Below, piece by piece: positions 53,176 through 55,745 of a stretch of DNA of 55,745 nucleotides; positions within the stretch are counted from its first letter, which is position 1; each line of letters opens with the position of its first letter. The translations under genes and the position numbers were made by a program. The DNA lies in NCBI GenBank assembly GCA_005885555.1, contig VAWN01000031.1, forward strand, positions 1 to 55,745. Reading direction: 5' to 3'. Source of the DNA: Actinomycetota bacterium. Lineage in GTDB: Bacteria > Actinomycetota > Actinomycetes > Mycobacteriales > Micromonosporaceae. The notes below the pieces were generated by a model that did not search any database, was not told where the DNA came from, and worked only from the letters and a program-made list of their open reading frames with translations.

Positions 53176-54824
53176 CCGACGGCGGTGCGTATCGTGCCGG
53201 CATGCCGACCCTGCTGCCGAACTCGATGAAGCTGCGCCGCGCCGCCCGCCGGAATTTCGGGTGGCGCGCGCTGCGGACGGGACAGCTGGCCGCCATGCGG
53301 GCCGTCCTGCGCGGTCGCGACGCCCTGGTCATCCTGCCGACCGGCGCCGGCAAGTCGGCGATCTACCAGGTACCGGCGACCCTGCTGCACGGTCCGACCG
53401 TGGTGGTCTCGCCGCTGCTGGCGTTGCAGCACGACCAGCGGGTGGGGCTCGCCGGGCGGGGTCAGGGCGCGGTGCGGATCAGCTCGGCGGAGACGCCGAA
53501 CCAGCAGCGGGCGGCGCTGGAGGCGGTGCGCGACGGTACCGCGCGGTTCCTGTTCATCACGCCGGAACAGCTGGCGCAGCCGGAGCGGCTGGCCGAGGTA
53601 CGGGCGCTGCGGCCGGCCCTGGTCGCCGTCGACGAGGCACACTGCATCTCCGCGTGGGGGCACGACTTCCGTCCCGACTACCTGCAGCTCGGCCACCTGG
53701 TCACGGAGCTGGGCCGGCCGCCGGTGGTGGCGCTGACCGCGACCGCCTCGCCGCCGGTACGGGAGGACATCATCGAGCGGCTGGGGCTGCGCGACCCGCG
53801 GGTGATCGTCGGCAACCTCGACCGGCCCAACCTGTTCCTCACCGCGGTGCACTGCCCGACCGAGGAGCTGCGCTGGCAACGGCTGACCGCCTGTCTGGCC
53901 GGGCTGTCCGGGCAGGGCATCGTGTACGCGCCGACCCGCCGCGGTGCCGAGGAGCTGGCCGAGCGCCTGTCCGCCGCCGGGTACGCCGCCCGGGCGTACC
54001 ACGGCGGCCTGGCGGCCGGTGAGCGTACCCGACTGCACCAGGCCTTCCTCGCCGACGAGGTACCCGTCATGGTGGCCACGTCGGCGTTCGGCATGGGCAT
54101 CGACAAGCCGGACATCCGATGGGTGATCCATGTCGCGCTGCCCGACTCGCCGGACAGCTACCTGCAGGAGATCGGCCGCGCCGGCCGGGACGGCCAACCG
54201 GCCCAGGTGATCCTGCTGTACCGCGCCGAGGACGTCGCGCTGCAGCGGTACTTCACCGGCGGAGCGCCGGACGTGGCCGAGCTGACCGCGCTCGCGGCCA
54301 CCCTGCGGGAGGGGCCGGCGAGCCGGACGGCGCTGGCGAAGCGGACCGGTCTGGGTACCCGCAAGCTGCCGCAGCTGCTGGCGTTGCTGGAACGGGTCGG
54401 CGGTGCCGAGACCGTCCACAAAGGACAGTGGGCGTCGCCGCGGTACGCGCCGCAGCCGTCCCGGGCGGCCCGGCTCGCTTTGGCCGAGGCCCAGCGCCAC
54501 CAACGGTTGCAGGGCTCCCGGATCGAGATGATGCGCAACGTCGCGGAGACCGCCGGCTGCCGCGGGCAGGCGCTGCTGGCCTGCTTCGGCGAGCACCTGG
54601 ACCACCCGTGCGGGCACTGCGACCGGTGCGCGGCGGGGGAGGCCGCGGCGGCTCCGGTCAAGGGGCCGTTCCCGGTGCACAGCACGGTGCGGCACGCCAC
54701 CTGGGGCGAGGGCACCGTCCTGCGGTACGAGGAGGACCGCATGGTGGTCCTGTTCGACGAGGTCGGGTACAAGACGCTGTCGGTCGAGGTGGTCCGGCGC
54801 GAAGGTCTGCTGAAGGCTGCGTGA
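53172..54824 (+). CDS. recQ: RecQ-family ATP-dependent DNA helicase
   Basis: This 550-residue helicase has Walker A PTGAGKSA, DEAH-box VAVDEAHCISAWGHDFRPDY, TATA-type motif III and the QEIGRAGRDG motif VI. The zinc-binding domain has Cys residues in AGCRGQALLACFGE and CGHCDRC. It unwinds DNA in recombination and repair. It ends in a short basic domain without a clear HRDC domain. GTG start at 53172 overlaps the LLM stop. Confidence 0.95.
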   Translation: MTDGGAYRAGMPTLLPNSMKLRRAARRNFGWRALRTGQLAAMRAVLRGRDALVILPTGAGKSAIYQVPATLLHGPTVVVSPLLALQHDQRVGLAGRGQGAVRISSAETPNQQRAALEAVRDGTARFLFITPEQLAQPERLAEVRALRPALVAVDEAHCISAWGHDFRPDYLQLGHLVTELGRPPVVALTATASPPVREDIIERLGLRDPRVIVGNLDRPNLFLTAVHCPTEELRWQRLTACLAGLSGQGIVYAPTRRGAEELAERLSAAGYAARAYHGGLAAGERTRLHQAFLADEVPVMVATSAFGMGIDKPDIRWVIHVALPDSPDSYLQEIGRAGRDGQPAQVILLYRAEDVALQRYFTGGAPDVAELTALAATLREGPASRTALAKRTGLGTRKLPQLLALLERVGGAETVHKGQWASPRYAPQPSRAARLALAEAQRHQRLQGSRIEMMRNVAETAGCRGQALLACFGEHLDHPCGHCDRCAAGEAAAAPVKGPFPVHSTVRHATWGEGTVLRYEEDRMVVLFDEVGYKTLSVEVVRREGLLKAA

Positions 54825-55046
54825 CCTGCGGTTGTGTGGTAGTAGGCCGGCTCGTACTTTCGGTCGGTCTCGATCCGCGGTAAGGTCATAGAGCCTGGAT
54901 CGTTTCCAGAGGCCGACCCCCGTCGGGGTTGTGGTGGTGCTCAAGAACTGGGCGCCCCGGCTGTATTCGCGACCGTGTGTCGTGTTCCGTGTACCCATTT
55001 TCCGGTACCGGATTCGACGCGGGAATTGGGTGTGGGAGGACCACCG
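54825..55046 (+). other. recQ-sigma gene gap with small hairpin
   Basis: The 222-bp gap has no gene. ACCCC-CGTC-GGGGT (54916-54929) may be a terminator. GGGAGGA at 55035-55041 is the ribosome-binding site of the sigma gene. No clear SigF-type promoter was found. Confidence 0.45.
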
Positions 55047-55745
55047 ATGACCGCGACCATCCCTGAATCCGTTTCCAGTGCGCGCATGCCCCGTCAGGTA
55101 GGCAGGCCCGGCGTCGACGAGCAGGCGGTCGGGTTGCTGCGCAAGCTCGCGCGGTTGCCGGAGCAGGCGCCGCAGCGGGCGCAGTTGCGGTGCCGGGCGA
55201 TCGAGGCGTGGCTGCCGCTGGCCAAGCACCTCGCGCAGCGTTTCCACGGCCGCGGTGAGCCCCTCGACGACCTGGTGCAGATCGCCACCGTCGGACTGAT
55301 CAAAGCGATCGACCGGTTCGACCCCGAATACGGCAACGACTTCGCCGCCTACGCGGTACCCACCATCGTCGGCGAGATCAAACGCCACTTCCGCGACCGC
55401 ACCTGGGACATCCGGGTACCCCGCCGGCTGCAGGAACTCAAACTCGACATCAACGAGGCCACCGCCACCCTGTCCCAACGCCTCGGCCGCTCGCCCACCA
55501 TCGCCGACATCGCCGGCTACCTGCAACGCTGCGAGGAAGACATCATCGAAGGCCTGGAAGGCGCCCGCGCCTACAGCGCGGTATCCCTGCAGACCCTGGT
55601 CGGCGCCGGCATCGACGGCACCGAACTGGGCGACCTGTTCGGCCAGGACGACCCCGACCTCGCGCTGGCCGAGTTCCGCGCCTCCCTCGGCCCCGCCCTG
55701 GACGCCCTGTCCACCCGCGAACAACGCATCATCATCCTGCGCTTC
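55047..55745 (+). CDS. SigB/SigF-family sigma factor, 3' end off the window
   Basis: The 233 codons present encode a SigB/SigF-like RNA polymerase sigma factor. Region 2 (YAVPTIVGEIKRHFRDRTWDIRVPRR) has the conserved core-binding and -10 recognition sequence. Region 3 follows, and the sequence reaches the start of region 4 (ALSTREQRIIILRF). This class is controlled by RsbW-type anti-sigma factors, and RsbA- and RsbW-like genes lie about 27 kb upstream, though no direct link is shown. GGGAGGA lies 6 bases before the ATG. Confidence 0.93.
   Translation, partial: MTATIPESVSSARMPRQVGRPGVDEQAVGLLRKLARLPEQAPQRAQLRCRAIEAWLPLAKHLAQRFHGRGEPLDDLVQIATVGLIKAIDRFDPEYGNDFAAYAVPTIVGEIKRHFRDRTWDIRVPRRLQELKLDINEATATLSQRLGRSPTIADIAGYLQRCEEDIIEGLEGARAYSAVSLQTLVGAGIDGTELGDLFGQDDPDLALAEFRASLGPALDALSTREQRIIILRF

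Noticed and set aside
54855-54905. Possible SigF-type promoter (GTTT and GGGTT elements) before the sigma gene
   Set aside because: The spacing between the GTTT and GGGTT elements is about 20 bases rather than 14-16 and the -10 element does not match GGGTA.

Overview
The window is about 55.7 kb of very GC-rich actinobacterial chromosome. I place it in or near the Micromonosporaceae. The evidence is GTG/TTG starts, ATGA/GTGA gene overlaps, F420-type LLM oxidoreductases, DUF5709 and DUF1360 genes, a LAL-type LuxR regulator and a SigB/SigF-type sigma factor. I find no rRNA, tRNA, CRISPR array, transposase, integrase or prophage gene. The last gene (sigma factor) runs off the right edge; the first (lacI-type) is complete. 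The most pervasive sequence feature is the palindrome GGTACC, which is far more frequent than base composition predicts and occurs on all genes in all codon phases.

Left part (1-16 kb). A GH1 beta-glucosidase and a LacI regulator form a two-gene operon behind two TGGGAGCG-type operators. Next come an AI-2E-type permease, a broken histidine kinase, and an ohr-ohrR operon with a perfect OhrR operator. A secreted GH26-like enzyme, a GT4 glycosyltransferase paired with a glycogen-debranching-type protein, a lipoprotein, a VOC protein, a GH95-like lipoprotein and a YihY membrane protein follow.

Middle (15.6-33 kb). This holds a beta-phosphoglucomutase/GH65 disaccharide phosphorylase pair, a CDF zinc exporter, a MacA-MacB-like efflux operon interrupted by a long stem-loop, and a secreted CBM2 protein of unassigned catalytic family. 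It also holds NYN and rhomboid-like genes, two RsbW/RsbA-type ATP-binding regulators, a Vms1-like protein and a FAD oxidoreductase. Most convergent gene ends carry perfect GC-rich hairpins.

Right part (33-48.6 kb). Two paralogous carbohydrate ABC transporters (binding protein plus two permeases) flank a LAL regulator preceded by a coupled 44-residue gene. The second transporter heads a tightly overlapping operon for glucarate-type aldaric acid breakdown: dehydratase, dehydratase/decarboxylase, 2-oxoglutarate semialdehyde dehydrogenase and an IclR regulator. One conserved-looking protein of unknown function sits in the middle of it and is the best candidate for new biology here.

Far right (48.6-55.7 kb). 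Here are a DUF4177-like protein, a PQQ-propeller lipoprotein, a Gfo/Idh/MocA oxidoreductase, two divergent LLM oxidoreductases, RecQ, and the start of a SigB/F-like sigma gene. Overall the window is dominated by uptake and breakdown of plant-type and storage carbohydrates, with stress regulation alongside.
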